From: Helcococcus kunzii ATCC 51366
Lineage (GTDB): Bacteria > Bacillota > Clostridia > Tissierellales > Peptoniphilaceae
Direction: 5' to 3'
Assembly: GCF_000245755.1 (NCBI RefSeq)
Contig: NZ_JH601088.1
Location: 1,678,111-1,742,110 of the forward strand
Length of the DNA stretch: 64,000 nucleotides
Shown: positions 8,345-17,693 of the stretch, in pieces
How positions within the stretch are numbered: the stretch's first letter is position 1
Layout of the letters: each line of letters starts with the position of its first letter
Translations under genes and position numbers: made by a program
The notes under the pieces: model-generated
Database searches by the model: none
What the model saw: the letters and a program-made list of their open reading frames with translations, nothing else
Told to the model about the DNA's origin: nothing

Positions 8345-9733
8345 TTATATATTAGTTTTTTGAAGATTTTTTTGTTCTTCAAATCCTAAAATATATGTTA
8401 GAACAGCTGATACAACCACACAAATCGATAAACCAATTATAGCGTGTAACATGTTATTTCCTTGTCCTCCAACAAATGTTGGTAATGTTGTTAATCCTCC
8501 GAAAACGAATGATTGAGCTGTTACACCCATGGCTCCTATATATGCTCCACCTGCAGCTCCACCAATTAGCGCAGCTAAGAATGGTTTTTTAAGTGGAATT
8601 GCCACACCATATATAGCTGGTTCTGTTATTCCTGAGAAAGCTATAGTAATAGCAGTTGTTAATGCATACTTTTTGTATGTCTTATCTTTAGCTTTTAGCC
8701 ATACTCCTATGGCAGCACCCATCATTGCAAAGTTAGTTGCAAATGTGAATGGTACTATATAGTCATATCCTAAGGTAGCAATATTTTGAATCATAATTGG
8801 GTTTACCGCCCAATGTAAACCAACGGAAACTAGACCATTCCAACCGCCACCTATCAATAGACCTGTTAACATTCTATTTGATTCAATTAAATAATTAATA
8901 AAATCAGCTATTTTTGTACTAATCCATACTGTAACTGGTCCAATTGTCATTAATGTGAAAGGTATCATTATTAAGAAAGAAAATAATGGAACAAAAACTA
9001 AATGGCCACCTTCTGGAATAATTCTCTTCAATAATTTTTCAAGTTTAGAATATACTAAAATTGAAATTACTATAGGAAGCACTGTTGAGGCATAATTCAT
9101 TAAAACAACTGGTATCCCCATAAAATCAACAGTCGTACCATTTCCAGTTTCACCCATCATAGCTATCAAATCAGGGTTAATTAAGGACGCTCCTATTACC
9201 ATAGCAAATATTACATTAGCTTTTAAGGATTTAGCTGTAGTGTATGCTAAAAGTATTGGTAAGAAATAGAATACTGACATTGCAGCAATTGTTAGAATGT
9301 TATACGTACTACTTTCAGTGCTTAATATTCCTATTTGTGTTGCTAATAAAGTAAAACCTCTTAAAATACCTGCTCCAGCAAATGCTGGTAATAACGGTCC
9401 AAATATACCAGAAATAAATGTAAATACATTGAATTTAGTTTTTTTATTATCTTCTATATCATCATCTGCGTCAACATAACCTTCTGTTTTATCAGTAAAT
9501 TGAGTAAGTTCATCATATACGCTAGCAACCTTTGTACCAATAACAACTTGATATTGACCACCTCGATTTAATACAGATATTACATCACCGCTTGACATAA
9601 TTTCATCTGTATTAGCAATTGAATCATCTTTTAAATCAAATCTCAACCTTGTCGCACAATGAGATACTGAATTTATATTTTTTTCTCCACCTACATTATC
9701 AAATATTAATTTTGCAAGATTTTTATTATCCAT
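8345..9733 (-). CDS. PTS sugar transporter EIIBC, glucose/sucrose superfamily
   Basis: This 462-residue permease has an N-terminal EIIB domain with the phosphocysteine motif HCATRLRFDL (Cys about 27). A linker of about 20 acidic residues is followed by an EIIC domain with about 10 membrane segments. The GITEPAIYG motif of beta-glucoside/sucrose-type EIIC is present. There is no EIIA domain, so EIIA must come from another protein. It heads toward RpiB and an AlsE-like epimerase under LacI control, which fits uptake and phosphorylation of allose or allulose. A similar gene set, including a PTS, forms the D-allose cassette of Listeria. The substrate is inferred from neighbours. Confidence 0.85.
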   Translation of the reverse strand: MDNKNLAKLIFDNVGGEKNINSVSHCATRLRFDLKDDSIANTDEIMSSGDVISVLNRGGQYQVVIGTKVASVYDELTQFTDKTEGYVDADDDIEDNKKTKFNVFTFISGIFGPLLPAFAGAGILRGFTLLATQIGILSTESSTYNILTIAAMSVFYFLPILLAYTTAKSLKANVIFAMVIGASLINPDLIAMMGETGNGTTVDFMGIPVVLMNYASTVLPIVISILVYSKLEKLLKRIIPEGGHLVFVPLFSFLIMIPFTLMTIGPVTVWISTKIADFINYLIESNRMLTGLLIGGGWNGLVSVGLHWAVNPIMIQNIATLGYDYIVPFTFATNFAMMGAAIGVWLKAKDKTYKKYALTTAITIAFSGITEPAIYGVAIPLKKPFLAALIGGAAGGAYIGAMGVTAQSFVFGGLTTLPTFVGGQGNNMLHAIIGLSICVVVSAVLTYILGFEEQKNLQKTNI

Positions 9734-9769
9734 AATATCCTCTTTAATTTATAAGTTCATATTGCATTT

Positions 9770-10219
9770 TTACCTGTCATTTTTATCTTCAATATCGCTA
9801 ATCATACCTACTCGTCTTGCATGTCGTCCACCTTCAAATTCAGCATCTAACCATTCCTTCACAATCATTTTTGCTAATTCTGGTCCAACGACTCTTGAGC
9901 CAAATGCTAAAATATTTGTATTGTTGTGTTCTTTTGAAAGTTTTGCTGAATATGGCTCACTGCAAACTACGGCTCTGATTCCTCTAACTTTGTTCGCTGA
10001 TATTGAGATGCCTACTCCTGTACCACAAATTAATATTCCTAAATCAAAATTTCCTGAAGCCACTTCTTTTGCTACAGTTTCACCGTATTTTGGATAATCG
10101 GTTCTTTCTGTAGAATCTGTTCCGAAGTCTTTTACTTCATGTCCTAGTTTTTTAAGATATTCTACGATTGTGGGTTTTAGTTCTTGCCCAACGTGATCGC
10201 CTCCTATTGCAATTTTCAT
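9770..10219 (-). CDS. rpiB: RpiB/LacAB-family sugar-phosphate isomerase
   Basis: This 149-residue cytoplasmic isomerase shows MKIAIGGDHVGQELK, the catalytic-cysteine motif GILICGTGVGISISANK, and HNNTNILAFGSR. RpiB enzymes interconvert ribose-5-P and ribulose-5-P, and many also convert allose-6-P to allulose-6-P. Lying between a PTS permease and an AlsE-like epimerase, the allose-6-P role is likely here. Start 10219 follows GGAGGAAAA; a longer frame from 10249 lacks a ribosome site. Confidence 0.88.
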   Translation of the reverse strand: MKIAIGGDHVGQELKPTIVEYLKKLGHEVKDFGTDSTERTDYPKYGETVAKEVASGNFDLGILICGTGVGISISANKVRGIRAVVCSEPYSAKLSKEHNNTNILAFGSRVVGPELAKMIVKEWLDAEFEGGRHARRVGMISDIEDKNDR

Positions 10220-10251
10220 TTTTCCTCCTTTTTTATATTTTGAGTTCATTT

Positions 10252-10905
10252 TTAAAGTTTTCTTAGATTTTCAATTATTTCTTTATATGATTCTTTTTTA
10301 TTAAATAGTGATGAAGTTCCTAAAATAAAACCATTCACTCCAAGTTTAGAAAGATTTTCAATCTTTTTAGGCGAAATAGCTCCATCAACAAAAATTTCAA
10401 ATTGAAATTTTTCTTTTAAATTTACCAATTTTTTTATCTTTTCATTTGTATAATCAAGGTATTTTTGCCCCGAAAATCCAGGATTAACAGTCATAACCAT
10501 TACATAGTCAACAATTGAAAGTAATTCTATTATACTTTCAACTGATGTCCCCGGATTAATTGCTATCCCTGATTTTTTCCCTTTATCATTAATTTTTTGA
10601 ATTGTCCTTGCTATTTGTTGCTCTGATTCGGGATGGACATAGATAATATCAGCTCCCATATCAGCGAATTTTTCTACATAATCACCTGGATTTTGTATCA
10701 TTAAGTGAATGTCAACCAGCTTATCGGTTGATTTTCTCACTAATTCAAAATCTTGAAGTCCCATTCCGAAATTTGGTACAAAGCTTCCATCCATAAAATC
10801 CATATGATAAATATCAACGCCAGCATTTTCTAAGTTTTTGACCTCATCTTCTAGATGTCCAAAATTTGCGCACATCATAGAAGGACACAATATTTTCTTT
10901 TGCAT
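10252..10905 (-). CDS. alsE: Ribulose-phosphate/allulose-6-phosphate 3-epimerase family
   Basis: This 217-residue TIM-barrel epimerase shows ILCPSMMCANFGHLEDE, YHMDFMDGSFVPNFG, VDIHLMIQNP, VMTVNPGFSGQK and FVDGAI, with His/Asp metal and acid-base residues in place. The phosphate-binding end reads FILGTSSLFN. That resembles E. coli AlsE (FIVGTSGLFN) more than ribulose-phosphate epimerase (typically VAGSAIF). It would turn allulose-6-P into fructose-6-P, completing a route from the PTS product to glycolysis. It is the first gene of the operon, starting behind GGAGAGATGA. The AlsE assignment rests on this motif and on context. Confidence 0.72.
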   Translation of the reverse strand: MQKKILCPSMMCANFGHLEDEVKNLENAGVDIYHMDFMDGSFVPNFGMGLQDFELVRKSTDKLVDIHLMIQNPGDYVEKFADMGADIIYVHPESEQQIARTIQKINDKGKKSGIAINPGTSVESIIELLSIVDYVMVMTVNPGFSGQKYLDYTNEKIKKLVNLKEKFQFEIFVDGAISPKKIENLSKLGVNGFILGTSSLFNKKESYKEIIENLRKL

Positions 10906-10955
10906 TCATCTCTCCATTCTTCATAAATTTTTCATGAGTAATCAAGGGTAAAATA

Positions 10956-11014
10956 GAGTAATCGATTACTCAACTTTCTACTTGCATTATATTACGATAT
11001 CGATATATTGTCAA
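10956..11014 (-). promoter_or_regulatory. Promoter and LacI-type operator of the allose-type operon
   Basis: On the minus strand TTGACA (11009-11014) and TATAAT (10986-10991) are separated by exactly 17 bp, a consensus promoter. Just downstream, GAGTAATCGATTACTC (10956-10971) is a perfect 16-bp palindrome with a CG centre, typical of LacI-family operators. A half site, GAGTAATCA, follows near 10935-10943. The divergent LacI gene is the likely repressor. Confidence 0.8.
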
Positions 11015-11080
11015 CTGTAATTGATTTTTTTGAGTAAATATGAGAAAATTAGACCATAATTGTACGGCATAGGAGGACGA

Positions 11081-12079
11081 ATGAAAAACGTTACAATAAA
11101 AGATTTAGCTAAAATTACAGGTTTTTCTGTCGCAACAATTTCAAGAGTTATTAATAATAATGGGAGATTTTCAGAAGAAACTAGAGGAAAAGTTTTGGAT
11201 GCAATTGAAAAAACTGGTTATCAAATGAATTATAGTGCGAAAAATTTAAGAATGAATAAGTCTTTTTCAATAGGGATAATTGTGCCAGATATAAGCAACT
11301 ATTTCTTTAATCAGCTGGTTCAAAAAATTGAAATTCTTTTGTTTAATAATGGATATTCTACAATAATTTGTAACACTGATAGAAGTATTGAAAAGGAAAA
11401 ATCCTATATAAAAACATTAGAAAATAAAGGAGTTGACGGCATCATTATAGTCTCTGGTAATCAACAATTTAAATTCGAAGATGTCAAACTACCTTATATT
11501 TGTATTGACAGAGAACCATTAAATAAAAAAAATACGATATTTATTTCCTCTGACCATTTTGATGGAGGCTACAAGGCGACGAGTGAGCTTATAAAACATG
11601 GATGTAAAAATCCAGCTATCGCCATGGTAAAAGATAGAGAATCTACATCATCCAACCTAAGATTCGCTGGATTTTTAAAAGCACTAAAAGATTATGAATT
11701 AGATTTTAATCCAAATATTTCAATAGTCTATTTAGATAAAAAAGAGGAAGTAAATGATAACATTATTAATCATTTACAAAAAAATAACATCGATGGACTA
11801 TTTACCATTAATGATTTTATCGCCTTTAAATTTATCGATAAACTTAAATATTCGCATTTTAACATTCCAGAAGATATAAAAATTATTGGTTTTGATGACA
11901 ATTATTTTAATAAATTTATTACACCTAAACTTTCATCGATCTATCAAGATCTTGACTTAATTTCTCAAGCTTCTGTTGATAGCTTGCTTAAAATGTTAGA
12001 TAAAGACATAGTTTTAGGTCAATCAATATCCATTCCAATAGAGGTACATTTACGTGAATCAGTCGTAAAAAAAATCTAG
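11081..12079 (+). CDS. LacI family transcriptional repressor
   Basis: This 332-residue regulator has an N-terminal helix-turn-helix (VTIKDLAKITGFSVATISRV) and hinge, then a periplasmic-binding-protein-like effector domain (SFSIGIIVPDISNYFF through the C-terminus, with the usual IIGFDDNYFNKF block). It is divergent from the PTS-rpiB-epimerase operon and probably binds the CG-centred palindrome at 10956-10971, releasing it when a sugar or sugar phosphate binds. Start 11081 follows AGGAGGACGA; the frame opens earlier but without a ribosome site. Confidence 0.88.
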   Translation: MKNVTIKDLAKITGFSVATISRVINNNGRFSEETRGKVLDAIEKTGYQMNYSAKNLRMNKSFSIGIIVPDISNYFFNQLVQKIEILLFNNGYSTIICNTDRSIEKEKSYIKTLENKGVDGIIIVSGNQQFKFEDVKLPYICIDREPLNKKNTIFISSDHFDGGYKATSELIKHGCKNPAIAMVKDRESTSSNLRFAGFLKALKDYELDFNPNISIVYLDKKEEVNDNIINHLQKNNIDGLFTINDFIAFKFIDKLKYSHFNIPEDIKIIGFDDNYFNKFITPKLSSIYQDLDLISQASVDSLLKMLDKDIVLGQSISIPIEVHLRESVVKKI

Positions 12080-12088
12080 AATAATTTG

Positions 12089-12112
12089 TATAGTTATTAT
12101 ATAATAACTATA
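12089..12112. terminator. AT-rich perfect palindrome between lacI and hydrolase genes
   Basis: Twelve-bp arms TATAGTTATTAT / ATAATAACTATA meet without a loop and are followed by a T-rich stretch. It may end lacI transcription weakly or act as an operator for the next gene, whose start lies 18 bp further on. Confidence 0.4.
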
Positions 12113-12129
12113 TATTTTAAGGAGAATAT

Positions 12130-13137
12130 ATGAAACGTAAAAATAAACTTATTAAAATCATTACAATTATCATAATCATCATCTTATTGGCCACTTATTT
12201 CATTGGAAATTACTTTGTTAATTTTGCATTAGTGCCAAATCAAGGTGGTAAAAATAGAAAGAAAGTTACTGAAGAAATTCCTGATGGAGTATCTAAAAAA
12301 GATAGCAAGATTGAAAAAATTATTAAGAAAAACAAAAACATTTCAGCTAAATCTGCTGAAGAATTCATTCATAAGGAAAGAAAAAACACAAAGGAAATTT
12401 CAATCTCAAGTCAGGATGGTTTTAGACTTGTAGGACATAAATATTTACAAGAAAATCCAACGGATAAATGGATGGTAATCGTGCACGGTTATCAATCAAG
12501 TGAGAATGAATCTAACAAATTAGCCTATCGATTCTATTCCCAAGGATTCAACATTTTAACATATAATCAGAGAGCAACTAAACCGAGCGAAGGTAACTAT
12601 ATCACAATGGGAATCAAAGAATCCGACGACCTAATCCTTTGGATTGAAGCAATCAAGAAAGAATACCCAAATGCCGAATTTGTACTTCACGGCACTTCAA
12701 TGGGTTCCGCTACAGTTTTGCTTGCTTCAGGAAAGGAAAACTTACCAAAAGAAGTTAAAGCAATAATTGCGGACTGTGGATATTCTAGCGTTTGGGACAT
12801 CTTTTCATCCGAACTAAAACAAAGATTCAACTTGCCACCATTCCCAATACTTCACATGGCAGGCTTAGTCGCAATACCAAAAGCTGGCATAAACCTAATG
12901 TCAGATGAAGGAAACGTCGCAGAACATGTTGAAAAATCAACCACTCCAACACTATTCATCCATGGAACCGCCGATGACTTCGTACCATATCCAATGGTGA
13001 ATAAACTATATGATGCCTTAAAGATCAAAGAAAAGGACAAGTTTATTGTTGAAGGTGCAGGACACGCAGAAGCACAATATGTAGATCCGGATAAATATTT
13101 CGGAGCGATAGAAGAATTTTTGAAGGGAAAGATTTAA
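12130..13137 (+). CDS. Membrane-anchored alpha/beta hydrolase
   Basis: This 335-residue serine hydrolase is anchored by one N-terminal hydrophobic segment (about residues 9-30) and faces outward. The hydrolase core begins near residue 95. VIVHGYQSS provides the oxyanion region, HGTSMGSATVL the nucleophile elbow, and TADDFVP and EGAGHAEA supply the Asp and His of the triad. The family includes the Bacillus YqkD-like proteins and various esterases/peptidases; the substrate is unknown. The start follows AAGGAGAATAT. A strong terminator follows, so it is probably monocistronic. Confidence 0.85.
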   Translation: MKRKNKLIKIITIIIIIILLATYFIGNYFVNFALVPNQGGKNRKKVTEEIPDGVSKKDSKIEKIIKKNKNISAKSAEEFIHKERKNTKEISISSQDGFRLVGHKYLQENPTDKWMVIVHGYQSSENESNKLAYRFYSQGFNILTYNQRATKPSEGNYITMGIKESDDLILWIEAIKKEYPNAEFVLHGTSMGSATVLLASGKENLPKEVKAIIADCGYSSVWDIFSSELKQRFNLPPFPILHMAGLVAIPKAGINLMSDEGNVAEHVEKSTTPTLFIHGTADDFVPYPMVNKLYDALKIKEKDKFIVEGAGHAEAQYVDPDKYFGAIEEFLKGKI

Positions 13138-13160
13138 GGAATAATTTTATTGAGGATATT

Positions 13161-13205
13161 CAACACATTTTGGCGTTGTGGTCAAAATGTGTTGAATTAT
13201 TTTGG
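13161..13205 (+). terminator. Terminator after the alpha/beta hydrolase gene
   Basis: The perfect 12-bp stem CAACACATTTTG / CAAAATGTGTTG with a 10-nt loop is followed by AATTATTTT. Confidence 0.85.
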
Positions 13206-13254
13206 GTTCATAAGTATGGGTTAGGAAAGAACCTGACGAATACTGATGAACTTT

Positions 13255-13992
13255 TTATATTTTAAAAATAAATTTATCAGATAGTAGGTATTCATATACT
13301 AGATGAATAATTTCCCCGTCCTGATTACATACAATGGCTTTAACTAATATAACAGGTGTGTTAAGCCTTATATTAAATACTTTAGAAATTTCTTCATCTG
13401 AATATATTATTTCAATAGTTTTTTCTAAAGTTTCTGTTATTATTCCTCGTTCTTCTTCTAAGTACTTATAAATTGATTTATTGTTAAAATCGAAGTTTTT
13501 TAAATCAAATAAATTACTATTAAAATGTGATACTTCGTATGCACATGGCTCTCCATCTGCATATCTTAATCTTTTCATTATCAATACATAATCTTGATCT
13601 GTTATATTAAAACTTACTTGATCTAATTTATCTGCTAACTCTATACTTGCACTAATTAATTTGGCCCCTGGCATTCTTCCACTTTCTAAAACCATATTAC
13701 TAAAACTCTTTGTCTCTGCAATTGGTCTAACAATTTTATCTCTATTTAGAAAAGTACCTTTCCCCTGTTGTCTATTTATATAATTCTCTTTTTGAAGTAA
13801 TTCCATTGATTGTCTAATAGTAACTCTACTTACATTAAAAATTTCGGATAATTTTCTTTCTGTAGGCAATCTATCATTTTTGTCAACAATTTTGCTTTCT
13901 TCGTTATTTTTAGCTTTACACAATTCTTCAATTAATATATCTGCTATCTGTTTATATAAAGGGGTAGATGAATTATTATCTATCCTTTCCAT
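13255..13992 (-). CDS. GntR/HutC family transcriptional regulator (UTRA domain)
   Basis: This 245-residue regulator has a GntR winged helix (LPTERKLSEIFNVSRVTIRQ, about residues 43-63, ending QQGKGTFL) and a C-terminal UTRA ligand domain (about 90-245). Regulators of this class sense phosphosugars. It forms a two-gene minus-strand unit with EIIA and faces the EIIB-C-D/deglycase operon. It probably binds the GGTATTAATACC palindrome in the shared intergenic region. ATG 13992 is chosen; GAGGTGG lies only 3 nt upstream, so a TTG start at 14004 cannot be excluded. Confidence 0.87.
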   Translation of the reverse strand: MERIDNNSSTPLYKQIADILIEELCKAKNNEESKIVDKNDRLPTERKLSEIFNVSRVTIRQSMELLQKENYINRQQGKGTFLNRDKIVRPIAETKSFSNMVLESGRMPGAKLISASIELADKLDQVSFNITDQDYVLIMKRLRYADGEPCAYEVSHFNSNLFDLKNFDFNNKSIYKYLEEERGIITETLEKTIEIIYSDEEISKVFNIRLNTPVILVKAIVCNQDGEIIHLVYEYLLSDKFIFKI

Positions 13993-14008
13993 TTTCCACC
14001 TCAATTAT

Positions 14009-14401
14009 CTAAATTTCTATCTCTTCAATACCAATAATACCATATTTCTTAGCTTCATATGATAATTCTTTTAAACTTAAGTCTTCTTTCGTCATCAAAA
14101 CTTGGATAAGCATCGGAATATTAACTCCAGTTACTACTAGAGCATTTTCGTTACTAATACTGTATCTTACAGCAACATTAAATGGTGTACCACCTTTTAA
14201 ATCAACTAAAAATAAAACATTATCACAATTATAAAAATTTTTAATTTTATTTATGTATTTATCCATAATATCTTCTGGTGAATCACTTTCAATAAATTCC
14301 ACAGCAGCAATATTATTTTGTTCACCGATAATCATCTTAGCTGAGTTTACCAATTCAATACCAGTTTTACCATGAGTGCAAACAATTATTCCTGTGTTCA
14401 T
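14009..14401 (-). CDS. PTS mannose-family EIIA component
   Basis: This 130-residue cytoplasmic EIIA of the mannose family carries the phospho-accepting histidine in IIVCTHGKTG (His about 10) and the LVDLKGGTPFNVAV motif. It passes phosphate from HPr to the EIIB encoded on the opposite strand. Separation of EIIA from EIIB-C-D by a divergent promoter is somewhat unusual. The GntR gene starts 16 bp downstream, so EIIA and regulator are made together. Confidence 0.9.
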   Translation of the reverse strand: MNTGIIVCTHGKTGIELVNSAKMIIGEQNNIAAVEFIESDSPEDIMDKYINKIKNFYNCDNVLFLVDLKGGTPFNVAVRYSISNENALVVTGVNIPMLIQVLMTKEDLSLKELSYEAKKYGIIGIEEIEI

Positions 14402-14486
14402 CTTATACCTTCTTTCTTTGAATTTTTTATAATATATTGGTATTATAACATACTTACCATATAATACAATAATTTATATTTTAGTC

Positions 14487-14551
14487 TTGACAATCGATTT
14501 CTAGTGTTATACTATATGAATATGATATAAGGTATTAATACCAATAATACC
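14487..14551 (+). promoter_or_regulatory. Promoter and GntR-type operator for the EIIB-C-D operon
   Basis: TTGACA (14487-14492) and TACTAT (14510-14515) are 17 bp apart. GGTATTAATACC (14531-14542) is a perfect 12-bp palindrome about 10 bp past the expected transcription start and is followed by a further half site, AATAATACC. A related pair, GGTATTATAA and CTTACC, lies at 14440-14460 before the divergent EIIA gene. These fit GntR-regulated control of both directions. Confidence 0.65.
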
Positions 14552-14574
14552 TATTATAGGAGAAAGGAGGAAAA

Positions 14575-15048
14575 ATGATTAAATTCATAAGAATTGATTA
14601 TAGGCTATTACATGGTCAGATAGTTGTGAGTTGGTTAAATAGGTATAGTATTGATAGGATAATAATCATCGATGATAAAGCTGGTTCAAGCAAAACCGAA
14701 AAATCTATTTTAAAACTAGCAAAACCATCTGGAACAAAGCTTAATATTTTTACAGTTAAAGATGCATTAGCTAGAAAAATAAAAATTAGTCAATTAAAAG
14801 ATAATACGGCAATAATCTTTGGGAACACACAATCTTGTTTGGAATTCTTAAGAGAATTTAATAGTAATATCCACGAAGTTAATTATGGGGCTATTCCTAA
14901 AGTAAATGATTCGAAAGAATTTGATAAAGCATTATTTTTGACAGAAAAAGATATAGAAAATTCCAAAGAATTAATAAATCTAGGATATAAATTATATTCT
15001 CAACAAACTCCATCAAATAGTAGTATTGACTTAAACAAAATAATATAA
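14575..15048 (+). CDS. PTS mannose-family EIIB component
   Basis: This 157-residue EIIB has its phosphohistidine in RIDYRLLHGQIVVSW (His about 14). The family normally has RIDDRLLHGQ; here the second Asp is Tyr. It transfers phosphate to the sugar taken up through EIIC/EIID. The ribosome site AAAGGAGG is strong. It is the first gene of a tight six-gene operon (B, C, D, deglycase, HAD). Confidence 0.9.
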   Translation: MIKFIRIDYRLLHGQIVVSWLNRYSIDRIIIIDDKAGSSKTEKSILKLAKPSGTKLNIFTVKDALARKIKISQLKDNTAIIFGNTQSCLEFLREFNSNIHEVNYGAIPKVNDSKEFDKALFLTEKDIENSKELINLGYKLYSQQTPSNSSIDLNKII

Positions 15049-15058
15049 GGAGGATAAA

Positions 15059-15871
15059 ATGCTACTCAATGCTATATTAGTTGGTCTAGTCGGCATATTT
15101 TGTATGCTTGACTCAAGATTACTTGGAAGATTAAACTTCGAAAGACCATTAATAGGTTCCACATTAGTTGGTTTGGTCTTAGGAGATTTACATACAGGTT
15201 TAGTAGTAGGCGCACAGCTAGAATTAGTTTCATTAGGTCTTGTCAATGTTGGTGCAGCATCACCACCAGATATGGTTTTAGGATCAATAGTTGCATCTGC
15301 ATTTGCAATATTGACAAAAGCTACTCCTGAAGAAGCTCTAACAATAGCAATACCTATTGCAGTATTAGGACAATTCATGGGAATACTATTAAGAACAATA
15401 ATAGTAGGGCTAAACCATAGAGTTGATAATTTAATAGATGAAGGCGAATTTAAAAAGGCTGCAAATACTCATATTATCTGGGGAACAGTTTTATATTCCC
15501 TTTCATATTTCGTACCAATATTTTTAGCAATATATTTAGGTACCGATGTAGTTAAGAATTTCATTTCCACCGTCCCTGAATGGTTAACAAACGGTTTGAA
15601 TTTAGCTTCAAAAATAATGCCAGCATATGGATTCGCATTACTACTTTCAATGATGATGACTAAAAAGAATGTTATGTATATGTTAGCAGGATTTTTATTA
15701 GCAGCTTATCTTAAATTAGATTTGACCGCTATTTCACTTATCGGAATTGTCGGCGCATTAATTTTAAGAGATGTTAAATTCGATAAACTATCAAGCGTAA
15801 GTAACAAAGATAACCAGGATGAATTAGATTCAGATGATTACGATATTTTGGACGAACCTGATGGATATTAA
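15059..15871 (+). CDS. PTS mannose-family EIIC component
   Basis: This 270-residue integral membrane protein has the expected LEL-type motif GAQLELVSLGLVNVGAA and about eight hydrophobic segments. With EIID it forms the translocation channel. A hydrophilic acidic tail of about 25 residues (SVSNKDNQDELDSDDYDIL) extends beyond the membrane domain. AGGAGGATAA precedes the start, 10 bp after EIIB. Confidence 0.9.
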   Translation: MLLNAILVGLVGIFCMLDSRLLGRLNFERPLIGSTLVGLVLGDLHTGLVVGAQLELVSLGLVNVGAASPPDMVLGSIVASAFAILTKATPEEALTIAIPIAVLGQFMGILLRTIIVGLNHRVDNLIDEGEFKKAANTHIIWGTVLYSLSYFVPIFLAIYLGTDVVKNFISTVPEWLTNGLNLASKIMPAYGFALLLSMMMTKKNVMYMLAGFLLAAYLKLDLTAISLIGIVGALILRDVKFDKLSSVSNKDNQDELDSDDYDILDEPDGY

Positions 15872-15882
15872 AGGAGGAACAC

Positions 15883-16698
15883 ATGGGAAAAGATAATAAT
15901 AGTTGGAAATATAGACACTTCTTTTGGAGTTCCTGGGCAATTCAAAATACTTGGAACTATGAAAGACAAATGAATATGGGTTATTTATATGGAATGGCGC
16001 CTATATTAGATGAAATATATAAAGATAATGCTCCTGAAACCATCGAAATGAAGAAGGAAGCATATCATAGACATATGCAGTTATTTAACTGTACACCTCA
16101 AACAACCTCACTTGTTATGGGGATAACTGCAGCTATGGAAGAAGCTTATGCAGAAAATCCAGATGAAGTTCAACCAGAATCTATCGCGAATATTAAAACA
16201 AGTTTAATGGGGCCTTTATCTGGGATTGGTGATTCATTCTTCCAAGGAACAGTTAGAATTATCGCTTTCGGTCTAGGTATTTCCTTCGCAAAACAAGGAA
16301 ATATATTAGGGCCTATTCTAGCAATGATAATATCATTTATTCCATCATTTTTAGTAACTTATTATGGTGGAAAAATAGGTTATAAAGAAGGTGCAAAGTC
16401 CATTGATAAATTACTAAAAGGTGGACTAATGGATCAAGTATTCTATGTAACAAGCGTTGCCGGATTATTCGTAATTGGTGGTATGATTGTAAACTTAATT
16501 GGTTTAACTACCCCATTAACATTTGGTGAGAATTTTGTTTTACAAGATACTTTAGACACAATAATGCCAGGTATTTTACCACTTTTATCTACATTATTAA
16601 TGTTTTGGTTAACAAAAAAGAAAGTAAATACATTACTAATATTAGCCATAATTATAATTAGTGGAATACTACTAAGTTATTTTGGAATATTAGCATAA
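15883..16698 (+). CDS. PTS mannose-family EIID component
   Basis: This 271-residue EIID opens with a hydrophilic arm containing WSSWAIQNTWNYERQMNMGY, followed by the family stretch KTSLMGPLSGIGDSFFQGT and C-terminal membrane helices. It completes the EII complex. The 11-bp gap to EIIC and an AGGAGGAACAC site indicate translation within one operon. Confidence 0.9.
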   Translation: MGKDNNSWKYRHFFWSSWAIQNTWNYERQMNMGYLYGMAPILDEIYKDNAPETIEMKKEAYHRHMQLFNCTPQTTSLVMGITAAMEEAYAENPDEVQPESIANIKTSLMGPLSGIGDSFFQGTVRIIAFGLGISFAKQGNILGPILAMIISFIPSFLVTYYGGKIGYKEGAKSIDKLLKGGLMDQVFYVTSVAGLFVIGGMIVNLIGLTTPLTFGENFVLQDTLDTIMPGILPLLSTLLMFWLTKKKVNTLLILAIIIISGILLSYFGILA

Positions 16699-16717
16699 AA
16701 AATTATAGGAGTAAGTT

Positions 16718-17683
16718 ATGAAAATAGATGTAAAAAAAATTGTAAGTGAAATATTGAAAAATGATATAAAAAGTGTATTTTTTGTAGGATGTGGTGCTTC
16801 AAAAGCAGACCTATATCCAGGTTATTATTTCTTAAAACATAATTCCACACTTAAAAGTGCACATTTAACTGCTAATGAATTTAATTTTGATACACCAAAA
16901 GATGTAAATGAACATTCAATCGTAGTGACAGCTTCATTAGGTGGTACAACTCCTGAAACTGTAGAAGCTACAAATAAGGCATTAGAGTTAGGCGCGAATG
17001 TAATTTCATTAACTAATGATGATGAATCTCCTATTGCAGAAAATCCTAAATATGTAATTGTACACGGATTTAAAGAAAGCTATGCTGCGAAATTAGAAAA
17101 GATGTCTTACGCATTACTTATCGCAATTGAAATAGCACAACAAACTGATGGGGTTGAAAATTACGATAAATATATTGAAGGATTTGAAAAACTACCAGAA
17201 TTTGTAGAAAAAATCGCAAAATCTGTTAGATCTGATGCAAAACAATTTGCAAAAACATTTGAAAAATCTGACCCAATTTATGTACTAGGAAGTGGTCCAA
17301 CAGCGGAAGTTGCATATGCTACATCACTTTGCCTATTACTTGAAATGCAATGGATAAACTCAGCAAGCATTCATTCTGGAGAATTCTTCCACGGTGCACT
17401 TGAAATAACAGACAAAGATGTACCATTCATACTATTTATGAATGAAGGTAAAACAAGAAAATTAGACGAAAGACTACTTACATTCTTACTAAGATTTGAT
17501 GCTCAAGTAGCTGTAATTGATGGTAAAGATTTTGGATTATCTACAGAATTTGGAAGTGAAGTTGTAGATTACTTCAACCCTCTTGTACTTACTGTAGTTA
17601 TGAGAATATACGCTGAAGAACTTTCATTTATTAGAGAACACCCACTTTCAAAAAGAAGATATATGTGGAAATTAGAATATTAA
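16718..17683 (+). CDS. SIS-domain fructosamine-6-phosphate deglycase (FrlB-like)
   Basis: This 321-residue cytoplasmic enzyme has two SIS domains. FVGCGASKAD and VTASLGGTTPETVEA sit in the first, and YVLGSGPTAEVAYA and SIHSGEFFHGALEI in the second. The C-terminal HPLSKRRYMWKLEY is a hallmark of FrlB-type deglycases, which split fructoselysine-6-P or glucoselysine-6-P into glucose-6-P and an amino acid. The PTS context parallels the gfr system of Salmonella and fructoselysine PTS loci of enterococci. Glucosamine-type aldose/ketose isomerases are the alternative, but they lack that C-terminus. Confidence 0.82.
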   Translation: MKIDVKKIVSEILKNDIKSVFFVGCGASKADLYPGYYFLKHNSTLKSAHLTANEFNFDTPKDVNEHSIVVTASLGGTTPETVEATNKALELGANVISLTNDDESPIAENPKYVIVHGFKESYAAKLEKMSYALLIAIEIAQQTDGVENYDKYIEGFEKLPEFVEKIAKSVRSDAKQFAKTFEKSDPIYVLGSGPTAEVAYATSLCLLLEMQWINSASIHSGEFFHGALEITDKDVPFILFMNEGKTRKLDERLLTFLLRFDAQVAVIDGKDFGLSTEFGSEVVDYFNPLVLTVVMRIYAEELSFIREHPLSKRRYMWKLEY

Positions 17684-17693
17684 AGAGTCGCCT

